Source: Peredibacter starrii (GTDB taxonomy: Bacteria > Bdellovibrionota > Bacteriovoracia > Bacteriovoracales > Bacteriovoracaceae). From it: a stretch of 64,000 nt of DNA. The notes beneath the pieces are model-generated. The model was not told where the DNA came from, made no database searches, and worked only from the letters and a program-made list of their open reading frames with translations. Positions 33,778-41,794 of this stretch are shown one piece after another. The first letter of the stretch is position 1. The number at the start of each line of letters is the position of its first letter. The DNA lies in contig NZ_CP139487.1 of NCBI RefSeq assembly GCF_034259205.1, positions 3,596,001-3,660,000 on the forward strand, in the 5' to 3' direction. Both the position numbers and the translations under genes were made by a program.

Positions 33778-34535
33778 AAAAATTAAATCTTCGTGACATC
33801 AAAAAGGCCAAAGGACAAAAACTTCAGGTCCTGACTTGTTACGATTTTCAAATGGCCCAACTTTTTAACGAAACTGATCTGGACATGATCCTGGTTGGCG
33901 ACTCAGTTGGAAATGTGGTGCTGGGATATGAAACAACAGTTGAAGTGACACTGACTGAGATGGAAATTTTCGGCAAGGCAGTCCGAAGAGGTGCTCCTGA
34001 TAAATTTCTTATCGTCGACCTTCCATTTGGAAGTTATTCAACGGTCACTCAAGGTGTACATTCCGCCACGAAACTTTTTCAGGCGACTCGTTGTGAGGCC
34101 ATCAAACTTGAAGGTGCTTTTCCCTATCAATTGAAACTGATTGAACGTCTGACTCAAACTGGTATTCCAGTTATGGGCCATATTGGTCTTACTCCGCAAT
34201 CGGTTCATCAACTGGGTGGATATTTCACGCATGGTAAAACTGAAGACGATGGTGAACGTCTCTTGCGAGAGGCCCGTGCCCTTCAAGCGGCAGGTTGTTT
34301 TTCTATCGTGCTTGAAATGGTGGAAGAAGGTGTCGCGACTCGTATTACTGAAGAACTTAAAATCCCGACTATCGGGATTGGTGCCGGAAGAAAAACTGAT
34401 GGCCAGGTTCTTGTGATCAACGATCTTTTAAAAATGGGAGCAAGAACTCCACCTAAGTTCTGCCCACCAATCGCAGATCACTATCAAGAAAGAAAAAATC
34501 TTATTACTCAATATCTCATCGACCAGAGAAAATAA
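33774..34535 (+). CDS. panB: 3-methyl-2-oxobutanoate hydroxymethyltransferase
   Basis: PanB makes ketopantoate from alpha-ketoisovalerate and methylene-THF, the first step of pantothenate synthesis. The 253-residue protein has TCYDFQMAQL, the metal site VGDSVGNVVLGYE, MGHIGLTPQSVHQLGG, and GIGAGRKTDGQVLV. It overlaps the IlvC-like gene by 4 nt (ATGA) and coaX by 1 nt, indicating translational coupling. Confidence 0.97.
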   Translation: MKKLNLRDIKKAKGQKLQVLTCYDFQMAQLFNETDLDMILVGDSVGNVVLGYETTVEVTLTEMEIFGKAVRRGAPDKFLIVDLPFGSYSTVTQGVHSATKLFQATRCEAIKLEGAFPYQLKLIERLTQTGIPVMGHIGLTPQSVHQLGGYFTHGKTEDDGERLLREARALQAAGCFSIVLEMVEEGVATRITEELKIPTIGIGAGRKTDGQVLVINDLLKMGARTPPKFCPPIADHYQERKNLITQYLIDQRK

Positions 34536-35278
34536 TGCAAGGACTGATTACACTCGATTTCGGCAACTCTAACCCTCACGCAGGACTCTTCCAGAAAGTA
34601 GACGGTAAATGGGACCTCATCAAAGTGGTTCCTTTCAACGAACTTCAAATCTACACCAACCAATTAGGCATGAGTGCTAACAACTCTAGTGTGGTGTTGT
34701 GTGAAGTGAAGTCCCGTGAAGAAGAGCTCGCTCCCCTAGCGGAACAAGGCTATCTCATCACTCGAGTGAAAGAATATTGGCGTGGAACTCGCTTTGCGGG
34801 CATGCCGGTGAATTATGCCAAGACTCTCGGTGAAGACCGATTAATTGAGGCCTTCTATTGTTATAAAAAAGAAAAGATTCCAACTCTCCTTATCGATGCC
34901 GGAACTTTCGTCACGATGGATGTGATAACTGAAAACGGTTTCATGGGTGGTTATATCATTCCAGGAACTGAGGCCTACTTCTCGACCTATGGAAAAGGCG
35001 AACAACTTAAAGACGTTCCCCTGACTTTGAATTTTAAACACCAACTTCCCCAGGAAACCGCTGACGCCATTACTGAGAGTTATTCCGCCTTTGCCGCGCT
35101 GGCCAAAAGCCTCATTTCAGAGCATAAAATCCAAAAAATCGTCCTTACGGGCGGTTTAACGACCCTTTGGGAAGGATTTTTTACGACTGAGAAAACCGGC
35201 CTAGTTGTGGAGGGACATCCCCATTTGATACACTGGGCCCTCCAATATTGGATGACTACTCAGATTGAGCCACTATGA
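34535..35278 (+). CDS. coaX: Type III pantothenate kinase
   Basis: CoaX phosphorylates pantothenate, the first step from vitamin B5 to CoA, and is insensitive to CoA feedback. The 247-residue protein has the ATP-binding LDFGNSN at the N-terminus, LGEDRLIEA (family GxDR), IDAGTFVTMD and GGYIIPG. Motifs are a little looser than in the canonical family, but the operon position between panB and coaBC supports the call. It overlaps coaBC by 4 nt. Confidence 0.9.
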   Translation: MQGLITLDFGNSNPHAGLFQKVDGKWDLIKVVPFNELQIYTNQLGMSANNSSVVLCEVKSREEELAPLAEQGYLITRVKEYWRGTRFAGMPVNYAKTLGEDRLIEAFYCYKKEKIPTLLIDAGTFVTMDVITENGFMGGYIIPGTEAYFSTYGKGEQLKDVPLTLNFKHQLPQETADAITESYSAFAALAKSLISEHKIQKIVLTGGLTTLWEGFFTTEKTGLVVEGHPHLIHWALQYWMTTQIEPL

Positions 35279-36504
35279 ACATTCTCTTAGGTATCTCTGG
35301 ATCTATCGCCAGTTTTAAAAGTTACGACGTCGCCAGACAACTGGTGAAAAATGGTCATTCCGTAAAAGTCATTTTAACTGCTGGGGCCCTGGAATTCATC
35401 AAACCAGAAACATTTCGTTATCTAGGTATCGAAGCAGTTTATTTACCGACTGATGATTTCGTTCCGGGCAATCTAGCAAAGACTTCAACTGTGCTTCATA
35501 TCGAACTGGTAAAGTGGGCCGATAAATTAATCATCGCACCTGCCAGTGCGAATACAATTTCTCGTCTTGCGATGGGAATCACCAATGATCTTCTCTCGAG
35601 TGTATACCTGGCCTATGGTTCCAAACCGGTACTGATGTTTCCGGCGATGAACACTCAAATGTGGCAGAACACACGCATTCAAGATCATATTAAAAATCTT
35701 CAAGCACTTCCGCAGATCGGAATCATTAATCCAGTGGCAGGACTTCTCGCTTGTGGAGATATCGGTAGTGGGAAATTTCCCGAAGTCTCAGCAGTAGTTG
35801 ATCTGATTGAAACATTTGATCCGACTCTTCCTAAAAAAGAAAAGGTTGTGATCACAGCGGGTGCCACCGCCTCTCCGCTTGATCCAGTAAGATACATCAC
35901 GAATCCTTCAAGTGGAGCGATGGGCATGTCAGTGGCAAAGGCCTTTCTTATGTCAGGCTACGAAGTGACAGTTCTTGCTGGTCATCAATGCACACCTGCG
36001 ATTGATAACCTTTTGGGACATCCAAACTTCAAACTTCTAAAAACGCCGACCACTGAGCTGATGAAACAAGCAGCGGTTAAAGTGTTTCCAGAATCTGATC
36101 TTTATATTTCAACAGGCGCCATTGCTGATATCGAATTTGATACCGCGACGATCAAGCTTAAGAAAGAAGCGATGGGAACTTCCCTTCCCTTCAGACAGGC
36201 GGCCGACATTCTGAAAGAAATTCTTTCCATCAGAAAGAAACAAAAGATCGTGAGCTTCGCCGCTGAGACAGAAACAACGAAAGAAGTTTTTCAGGAAAAA
36301 ATGAATCGCAAGCCGGTCGATCTTATGATCGGAAATAAAGTGGCCAATGGCCTCATCGGTAGTCCTGAAGTTCAAGGATTTCAAAAGGCCGAAGGCGAAT
36401 ACTTTTTCGTTGGGCCGGAGACAATTAAAGGTCCACTCAAACTAAGCAAACTCGAACTGGGAAAAAAACTTGTTGCCTGGTTTGAAGGCAAGATCACATG
36501 GTAA
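35275..36504 (+). CDS. coaBC: Phosphopantothenoylcysteine synthetase/decarboxylase
   Basis: CoaBC is bifunctional: CoaB joins Cys to 4'-phosphopantothenate with CTP, and CoaC decarboxylates it using FMN. The 409-residue protein has the CoaC part first (GISGSIASFKS, LIIAPASANTISRLAMG, FPAMNTQMW, and the Cys of GLLACGDIGSG), then CoaB (TAGATASPLDPVRYITNPSSG). Order and length are standard. It is coupled to coaX and panC. Confidence 0.96.
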   Translation: MNILLGISGSIASFKSYDVARQLVKNGHSVKVILTAGALEFIKPETFRYLGIEAVYLPTDDFVPGNLAKTSTVLHIELVKWADKLIIAPASANTISRLAMGITNDLLSSVYLAYGSKPVLMFPAMNTQMWQNTRIQDHIKNLQALPQIGIINPVAGLLACGDIGSGKFPEVSAVVDLIETFDPTLPKKEKVVITAGATASPLDPVRYITNPSSGAMGMSVAKAFLMSGYEVTVLAGHQCTPAIDNLLGHPNFKLLKTPTTELMKQAAVKVFPESDLYISTGAIADIEFDTATIKLKKEAMGTSLPFRQAADILKEILSIRKKQKIVSFAAETETTKEVFQEKMNRKPVDLMIGNKVANGLIGSPEVQGFQKAEGEYFFVGPETIKGPLKLSKLELGKKLVAWFEGKITW

Positions 36505-37352
36505 CTCTCGTTCGCACGACTCAAGAACTTAATGACATTCGCTCCAAAGAAACAAGACCAGTTGGATTCGTTCCTACCATGGGAAATCTCCATCAAGGGC
36601 ACATTTCTTTACTCGAGCGCGCATTAACGGAATACGAGGTAGTTTACTTCTCTATTTTCGTCAATCCTAAGCAGTTTGGGCCAAATGAGGATTTCAACCG
36701 TTACCCTCGCACACTTGAGCAGGACATAAATCTCATTGAAGAACTCACGAAGCGTTTTCCCAAGAAAGAGGTTGTCGTTTATTCTCCTAAAGACCCACAG
36801 GAAGTTTTTCCTGAGTCTAAGAATCAGAATGTTTCAGTCCTTGGATTGAGCACCATGCTGGAAGGCAAGATCCGTCCAGGGCATTTTGATGGAGTGGCAA
36901 CGGTGGTATACCGCTTATTTGAATTAATGAAACCGACATCGGCCTATTTTGGCCTGAAAGATTTTCAGCAATACCTCGTCATTCGCCAGATGGTGAAAGA
37001 CCTGCAGATGCCTATCAAAATTGTTGGTATGCCGATTATTCGCGAAGCTGAGGGGCTGGCCCTTTCTAGCCGTAATCAATACCTGTCTCCAGAGCAGAAA
37101 TCGACTTCGCTCTTGATTTCAAGAACACTCAAAGAAATTACAAAAACGATTAATAATAAACGAGCAAATCTTTCTCAAGCGCAGACCTTTATCTCTACCC
37201 TTCTCAAGGATCCAAACTGGAACTACCTTGAAATGAGAGACGCTGAAACGCTTTCAGAAGATATTTCTCATTCTAAACAAATTACAATTCTTGCGGTTTA
37301 TCAGATGGGCACAACTCGCCTGCTGGACAACACGCAAGTGGAGATTGAATGA
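36498..37352 (+). CDS. panC: Pantothenate synthetase
   Basis: PanC ligates pantoate and beta-alanine using ATP. The 284-residue protein has the HIGH-like PTMGNLHQGHISLL, the phosphate site VNPKQFGPNEDFNRYPRT, FGLKDFQQYLVIRQM and LALSSRNQYLS. It overlaps coaBC by 7 nt and hflX by 4 nt. No panD for beta-alanine is in the window. Confidence 0.97.
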   Translation: MVTLVRTTQELNDIRSKETRPVGFVPTMGNLHQGHISLLERALTEYEVVYFSIFVNPKQFGPNEDFNRYPRTLEQDINLIEELTKRFPKKEVVVYSPKDPQEVFPESKNQNVSVLGLSTMLEGKIRPGHFDGVATVVYRLFELMKPTSAYFGLKDFQQYLVIRQMVKDLQMPIKIVGMPIIREAEGLALSSRNQYLSPEQKSTSLLISRTLKEITKTINNKRANLSQAQTFISTLLKDPNWNYLEMRDAETLSEDISHSKQITILAVYQMGTTRLLDNTQVEIE

Positions 37353-38680
37353 ATCACGAAGAGTTTAAACTTCCACTCGGCCAGAAGGCCTCACTTGTTT
37401 CACTGGTATGTGATAAATTTGAAAGTCATTCTACGGTTCTTGAAACAAATAATTCTCTTCGTGAATTGCGTGAACTCCTTAAAACTCTGGGCCTCATCGA
37501 TGGTGAAGAATACGTCCAAAATCGTAAGCACCTGGATCCGGCAACTATGCTGGGCGAAGGTAAATTAAGCGAAATTGCGGACGCTGCCCGTGAAGAAGGC
37601 TCTTCTGTCCTGGTTTTTGACTTTGAATTAACTGCCTCTCAGGTTCGTAACATCAAGGCCATCACCAAGATGGAAGTGGTAGACCGAAATACCGTTATCC
37701 TGGAGATCTTCGCCCACCACGCACGTACAAAAGAAGCAAAAATCCAGATTGAGATCTCTCGCCTGCAATATCTTCTTCCTCGATTGACTGCCATGTGGGG
37801 TCACTTCTCTAAACAAAGAGCATCTGGTGCCGCGATCGGTGGTGAGGGTGAACAACAACTCGAGCTTGACCGTCGTATGGTGCGTGAACGTATTGAGTTC
37901 TACAAAAAGCAACTTGATGAAGTTCAAAAATCCCGCGAACAACAAAGAAAAAAGCGTCAGAACCAGGCGGTTACTGCTGCTCTGGTTGGTTACACCAACG
38001 CTGGTAAATCTTCTCTCATGAACCGCCTGTGTAAGGTGAATGTACTGGAAGAGAACAAGCTCTTCGCAACTCTTGATTCAACTTTCCGCACACTCAACCC
38101 GGATTCTAAGCCGCCGATGATTATGATTGATACGGTGGGATTTATTTCAAACCTTCCGAACACACTCATCCAAGGTTTCAAAACAACTCTTGAATCTGCT
38201 CTTGAGGCCGACCTGCTTGTCATCACTTGTGACATTTCAGATCCAAATTACCAAAAACATCTGCGCGTTACTCAAGAAGTTTTGAAAGAGCTTAAGATTG
38301 AAGAAAAGCAACAGATCATTGTCTTCAATAAAAAAGATCTATTAAATGATCCAGTTCGTGCTCGGATCATCATGAGAAACTATCCAAATTCATTTTTAGT
38401 TTCTTCTTATGATGAAGAAGATATGAAGAATCTTCGCGAGTACATCATCAATTTCTTCCTCTCAAAACAGGATCATTACGATCTATTTGTTCCTTATGAA
38501 GCGGGTGAAGCTCACTCGAGAATCAGAGGAAATGCGAACATCATTAATTCTGTTTCACATGAGCAGGGAATTTTTTATCGCATTCGAATTCCAGATTTTA
38601 TTTTCCAACAACTCGGCCTCAATAATTTTATTTTGGCTCCGTCGGAAGCTAAAGACTGGGAAAATCCAACTTCAATTTAG
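37349..38680 (+). CDS. hflX: Ribosome-associated GTPase HflX
   Basis: HflX is a GTPase that splits stalled or hibernating 70S ribosomes. The 443-residue protein has the N-terminal HflX domain (LDPATMLGEGKL, the conserved IEIFAHHARTKEAKIQ), a helical linker, and a G domain with GYTNAGKSSLMN, DTVGFISNLPNTL, and FNKKD. The length is normal. It is the last gene of the CoA operon, overlapping panC by 4 nt, an unusual partnership. Confidence 0.95.
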   Translation: MNHEEFKLPLGQKASLVSLVCDKFESHSTVLETNNSLRELRELLKTLGLIDGEEYVQNRKHLDPATMLGEGKLSEIADAAREEGSSVLVFDFELTASQVRNIKAITKMEVVDRNTVILEIFAHHARTKEAKIQIEISRLQYLLPRLTAMWGHFSKQRASGAAIGGEGEQQLELDRRMVRERIEFYKKQLDEVQKSREQQRKKRQNQAVTAALVGYTNAGKSSLMNRLCKVNVLEENKLFATLDSTFRTLNPDSKPPMIMIDTVGFISNLPNTLIQGFKTTLESALEADLLVITCDISDPNYQKHLRVTQEVLKELKIEEKQQIIVFNKKDLLNDPVRARIIMRNYPNSFLVSSYDEEDMKNLREYIINFFLSKQDHYDLFVPYEAGEAHSRIRGNANIINSVSHEQGIFYRIRIPDFIFQQLGLNNFILAPSEAKDWENPTSI

Positions 38681-38730
38681 AAAAAATTTACTTGAGTAAG
38701 TGAGCGTAATCAGATTACTCTTTTGCGCTC

Positions 38731-39150
38731 ATGAAAAAAACACGAAACACGCTTAAACGACGATGGACTGAACGTCAGGCGAGATTGAAAGAGAAATCTT
38801 TGAACCTGGCACATCCAGTTGTGAAAGCTTCATATACTTGGTCAATTCTTTCTGAACAACTTTGTGATGTACTCGGACCCGAAGTTCATCATCAATGGTT
38901 CAAGCAAGTAAAACCTCTGGTGATCAGTCACAACGTTCTGATCCTGGAAGTTCCAAATCATTTTTCAGCACAATGGATTCACACTCACTATCATGAGCTG
39001 GTTGATGTACTACTTTCTGTGATGGATAAAAAATTAACGTCGTTTTTTATTTCTCAATCTGAACGTCATCATGCACCTCAGATCGCGACAGGGCTAACTT
39101 TAGCGGAAGGCCCCGCTACGGAAGTAAAGCGTCAATCCGAAGACGAGTAA
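38731..39150 (+). CDS. Stand-alone DnaA domain I-like protein
   Basis: The 139-residue product matches only the N-terminal domain of the replication initiator DnaA (about residues 36-100: YTWSILSEQLCDVLGPEVHHQWF, LVISHNVLILEVPNHFSAQWI, THYHELVDVL). There is no AAA+ ATPase domain and no DNA-binding helix-turn-helix. The first 25 residues are Lys/Arg-rich and the tail is low-complexity. DnaA domain I normally mediates DnaA self-association and binding of DnaB, DiaA or HU-type partners, so a solo domain might modulate initiation; that is inference. It starts 50 nt after hflX. No clear ribosome binding site is visible; TGAGCG and CGCTCA bracket the leader. Confidence 0.7.
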   Translation: MKKTRNTLKRRWTERQARLKEKSLNLAHPVVKASYTWSILSEQLCDVLGPEVHHQWFKQVKPLVISHNVLILEVPNHFSAQWIHTHYHELVDVLLSVMDKKLTSFFISQSERHHAPQIATGLTLAEGPATEVKRQSEDE

Positions 39151-39201
39151 AGTCAGGACGATCCCAACCGTAACAATGAGCTTGTCTTTATTGTTGTTCA
39201 T
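39100..39201 (-). CDS. Putative 33-residue membrane protein
   Basis: An ATG at 39201 opens a 33-codon frame (TAA at 39100-39102). The start is polar and basic (MNNNKDK), followed by one membrane helix (LIVTVGIVLTLLVFGLTLYF) and a short basic tail (RSGAFR), the usual layout of a small inner-membrane protein. It starts 20 nt after the stop of the pseudo-receiver gene and so may be cotranscribed, or expressed from a TATAAT that lies exactly 6 nt upstream. Its 3' half overlaps the end of the DnaA-like gene on the other strand. No ribosome binding site is obvious. Confidence 0.42.
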   Translation of the reverse strand: MNNNKDKLIVTVGIVLTLLVFGLTLYFRSGAFR

Positions 39202-39207
39202 GCACCG

Positions 39208-39213
39208 ATTATA
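39208..39213 (-). promoter_or_regulatory. TATAAT six bases before the 33-codon frame
   Basis: On the minus strand TATAAT is followed by CGGTGC and ATG, a spacing suited to a leaderless transcript. No convincing -35 is present. Confidence 0.3.
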
Positions 39214-39221
39214 CAGGAAAT

Positions 39222-39575
39222 TTAATTAAGCTTTAAAAATTTTCCAAGAAGATCCGGAATTTGGAAGGGATCAAACGGGCGCTGAATTTGCCCTATAATG
39301 TTCTTAATAAAGCTCAGCTCCTCTCCCGCCTCAATCAGGACAAAGGGAAGATTCTGCATATTTTCTGAGCTCTCATACTGCTTTTTAAAGGCCTCGCCAT
39401 GAGTGGCGGCGGTCTTTCCGTCCAGAATAATCATGACCGGTTTCAGATCATCCACCAGGTAGCTGAAATTCTCAGCACTTGGAAGCGTATAAAAAGGCAA
39501 ATCCTTCTTCTTGAAGACTTTTTCAAGAAGACCGGTTGCGAATGTATTTTGATCGATCCAGAGGATTAAACCCAC
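39222..39575 (-). CDS. Receiver-like (CheY-fold) protein, partly degenerate
   Basis: The 117-residue product has receiver-domain order: ILWIDQN at the first strand (one acidic residue instead of two), IILDGKT with an Asp at the phospho-acceptor site, FVLIEAG, and QRPFDPFQI at the switch-lysine site, where Arg replaces the usual Lys. It has no output domain. Loss of these residues suggests a pseudo-receiver. It diverges from the next gene. Confidence 0.6.
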   Translation of the reverse strand: MGLILWIDQNTFATGLLEKVFKKKDLPFYTLPSAENFSYLVDDLKPVMIILDGKTAATHGEAFKKQYESSENMQNLPFVLIEAGEELSFIKNIIGQIQRPFDPFQIPDLLGKFLKLN

Positions 39576-39624
39576 GAGCTTGTATCCTTTGACAAAGGGG
39601 GCCAGTGATTACTACCATTGGGCC

Positions 39625-39915
39625 ATGGAAAAAGAAAAGTCAAAAATCCTCGTGAGAGACGTGCAAACTCAGCAAGTTCTGTTTGAATGTGCCATCACTG
39701 AATCAGAAAAGGCCTATCAATTTGCCGCTGAGATGGAGGAGATGGGACTAGACATCGAAGTGGTTGTACCTACTCTCGGTGAAACTCTTTCCAACTCATT
39801 AGGTCTGTCTCGCGAAGATCTTGAGAAATACAAAGAGAGCCTCGAAGAAGAAATGGATTCTCACGAAGGCTCATGCTGTTTCACAGAACCTGAAGACGAT
39901 AAAATCATCCACTAA
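39625..39915 (+). CDS. Small acidic protein, unknown function
   Basis: From ATG 39625 the product is 96 residues, cytoplasmic and acidic. The open frame reaches a TTG at 39580, but that part looks unlike protein. The opening reads like a small beta-alpha-beta unit (KILVRDVQTQQVLFECAITES, then a helix and LDIEVVVPTLGETL), followed by a charged helix and a C-terminal SCCFTEPEDD with a Cys pair. No family is recognised. Its stop overlaps the btuB-like stop by 4 nt. Confidence 0.6.
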   Translation: MEKEKSKILVRDVQTQQVLFECAITESEKAYQFAAEMEEMGLDIEVVVPTLGETLSNSLGLSREDLEKYKESLEEEMDSHEGSCCFTEPEDDKIIH

Positions 39916-41681
39916 AATTTGTGTCCATAGTGAACGAACACCGAAAACGGCAGGACTGAGTAGCCGTAGAGTTCTTCGTATTCACGATCCAAAACGTTTT
40001 TAACCTGAACGCCGACCTCGTCCCTGATCCACGTTTTTTTCGCCCCAATATCTAAAACCGAATAACCGTTAAGTTTCACAGTTTGAAAATTCTCGTCTAT
40101 ATCCTTTCTTGATGAAAACCAGCGGCCGGTGGCATTGAGTTCAATGGTCTCAACCGGGAAATACGAAAAGCTCAGCTGGGCCATATTGTATGGGCGACGA
40201 AGGACGGGTTCTTCATTTTCACGGAATTTTTGATGAGTAAAAGTCGGAACCACTTCAAACCTGTCTGACTTCCAGCCGGCCGAAAGCTCGACCCCTTCAG
40301 CAATGAACTTGCCTTGGTTGAAATAAGCATTATCAACAAAAGAGTAATTGATAAGATTTGAAAGACGATTTTGGAAGAAGGTAATCCCCCCACTCCATTC
40401 ATCGACACTTTTTCTCCAGGAAACTTCCCAGGAGTGATTTCTTTCCGGAACCAGATCCTTGTTTCCAAACACTGGAGCATATAACTGATAAAGCGAAGGT
40501 GCTTTAAATCCCTGCGAGTATTGAACTGAAAAATCTTTGTAGGCCACTCCACCAGAGCCAGTAACAAACTCTCCGTATTGAGAATGATGATCAGCGCGAC
40601 CACCGGCCTGCAATTTAAAATCATTTGATTTGAAGGCACTTTGAAGAAAAAAAGAATTTAAATCAAAGCTTTTATCCACACTGGTAGTTGAACTGGTTTC
40701 GTGCTCATTAGAAACCCCAGTGAGAAATCCCCATTGAGGCAGCTCAAGGCGGTGAACAAGTTCATTCTGGTAGAGATTACCCTCGAAAGGTAGCGGTCCG
40801 GTTGATTCCATGCGGATGAAGCGTTGATTTCGATTAAGACCGTTTCTGAGTAGCAGCACGGATTGATCATTCAGTTCATAACTCGTTTTTTGCTGTACTA
40901 AATACTGATCATTAATGCTGTGATCATTTTTAGTATCAGTGGTTGCACCATCGAGTTCATTTTTCCCGTGAAGATAAGAGAATAAAAAATCAGTCTGCCA
41001 TTTCTTCGCCCATTTGTGTTCCGAAGAAGAAGTGGCCTGAGTAATATCCGCACTATCTGCTTCAGTGGCATTGAAGCGTTTTTCATTCAGGCGAGAAATC
41101 CCATCTGTATGAAAACGAGTGAGAGTCACAGTTCCATTATGATCCTTTTTCTTCCAGTCTGAAGAGACCGTACCATCAATGGTTCCAAAACTTCCGCCAT
41201 TAATCAGCACTCTCGTTTCAGGAGCATTTTCGCCTTTGCGGGATTTAAGTTCCACCACTCCACCCATGGCGTCTGATCCAAACAAGACCGCTTGAGGTCC
41301 TTTATGAACTGTTACATCACGAAGAAACGGTGACGTCATAAAAGCAGCATCGAACAAACGTCCCGTATTGGAACTATCATTGAGCTTTAATCCATCAAGA
41401 GTAAATCCAACATGACGGCCTTCAGTGCCTCGAATGAAAAAAGAAACTGTTCCTCCTGGCCCACCATTTTGTGTGGTCACAATTCCGGGAGTTTTTTCAA
41501 TCGCAGGAGCAATCAGCGCAGTTGAAGCTGTCTCAATATCACGTTCAGGGATTTCATTGGCATCACCAAAAGTAAAGCGGTCGATGTCTTTGACGGTTTC
41601 GACTTCAATGACTTCAAGTTCTTCTTGAGCGAATACAGGAAGAGATAACAGAAAAATAAGAATCCAGAGCCTAGACATCAT
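39912..41681 (-). CDS. btuB: TonB-dependent outer-membrane receptor, likely for cobalamin
   Basis: The 589-residue product has a signal peptide (LLSLPVFAQ), a TonB-box-like EVIEVETV, a plug domain (FFIRGTEGRHVGFTLDGLKLND, VLFGSDAMGGVV) and a 22-strand-type barrel ending in Phe (YGHKF). Length and architecture fit BtuB. A cobalamin riboswitch precedes it directly, which makes a corrinoid the most likely substrate. The strong ribosome binding site GAGGAGG lies 3 nt before the first of two adjacent ATG codons. Confidence 0.92.
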   Translation of the reverse strand: MMSRLWILIFLLSLPVFAQEELEVIEVETVKDIDRFTFGDANEIPERDIETASTALIAPAIEKTPGIVTTQNGGPGGTVSFFIRGTEGRHVGFTLDGLKLNDSSNTGRLFDAAFMTSPFLRDVTVHKGPQAVLFGSDAMGGVVELKSRKGENAPETRVLINGGSFGTIDGTVSSDWKKKDHNGTVTLTRFHTDGISRLNEKRFNATEADSADITQATSSSEHKWAKKWQTDFLFSYLHGKNELDGATTDTKNDHSINDQYLVQQKTSYELNDQSVLLLRNGLNRNQRFIRMESTGPLPFEGNLYQNELVHRLELPQWGFLTGVSNEHETSSTTSVDKSFDLNSFFLQSAFKSNDFKLQAGGRADHHSQYGEFVTGSGGVAYKDFSVQYSQGFKAPSLYQLYAPVFGNKDLVPERNHSWEVSWRKSVDEWSGGITFFQNRLSNLINYSFVDNAYFNQGKFIAEGVELSAGWKSDRFEVVPTFTHQKFRENEEPVLRRPYNMAQLSFSYFPVETIELNATGRWFSSRKDIDENFQTVKLNGYSVLDIGAKKTWIRDEVGVQVKNVLDREYEELYGYSVLPFSVFVHYGHKF

Positions 41682-41690
41682 TTCCTCCTC

Positions 41691-41793
41691 GGGAATGTCT
41701 GATCTCCTGGACCGTATCTGACTTATCTCTTATGAGCTTACAGTTGCGGGACAGTGCTGGATTTTCACCGGCTTCCGGTTTGGCAGGAGTTAA
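41691..41793 (-). ncRNA. Cobalamin (B12) riboswitch
   Basis: In mRNA sense the region contains the conserved core GGTGAAAATCC, then GCACTGTCCCGCAACTGTAA, which match the cobalamin riboswitch family, followed by a B12-box-like stretch AAGTCAGATACGGTCC near 41715. It fills the space between the patatin gene stop and the ribosome binding site of btuB. Binding of adenosyl- or methylcobalamin should hide the GAGGAGG site and switch off receptor synthesis. Confidence 0.93.
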
Positions 41794-41794
41794 C

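Noticed and set aside
38701-38731. TGAGCG/CGCTCA pairing around the DnaA-like gene start as a regulatory hairpin
   Set aside because: Only 6 bp with a 19-nt loop; too weak to claim.
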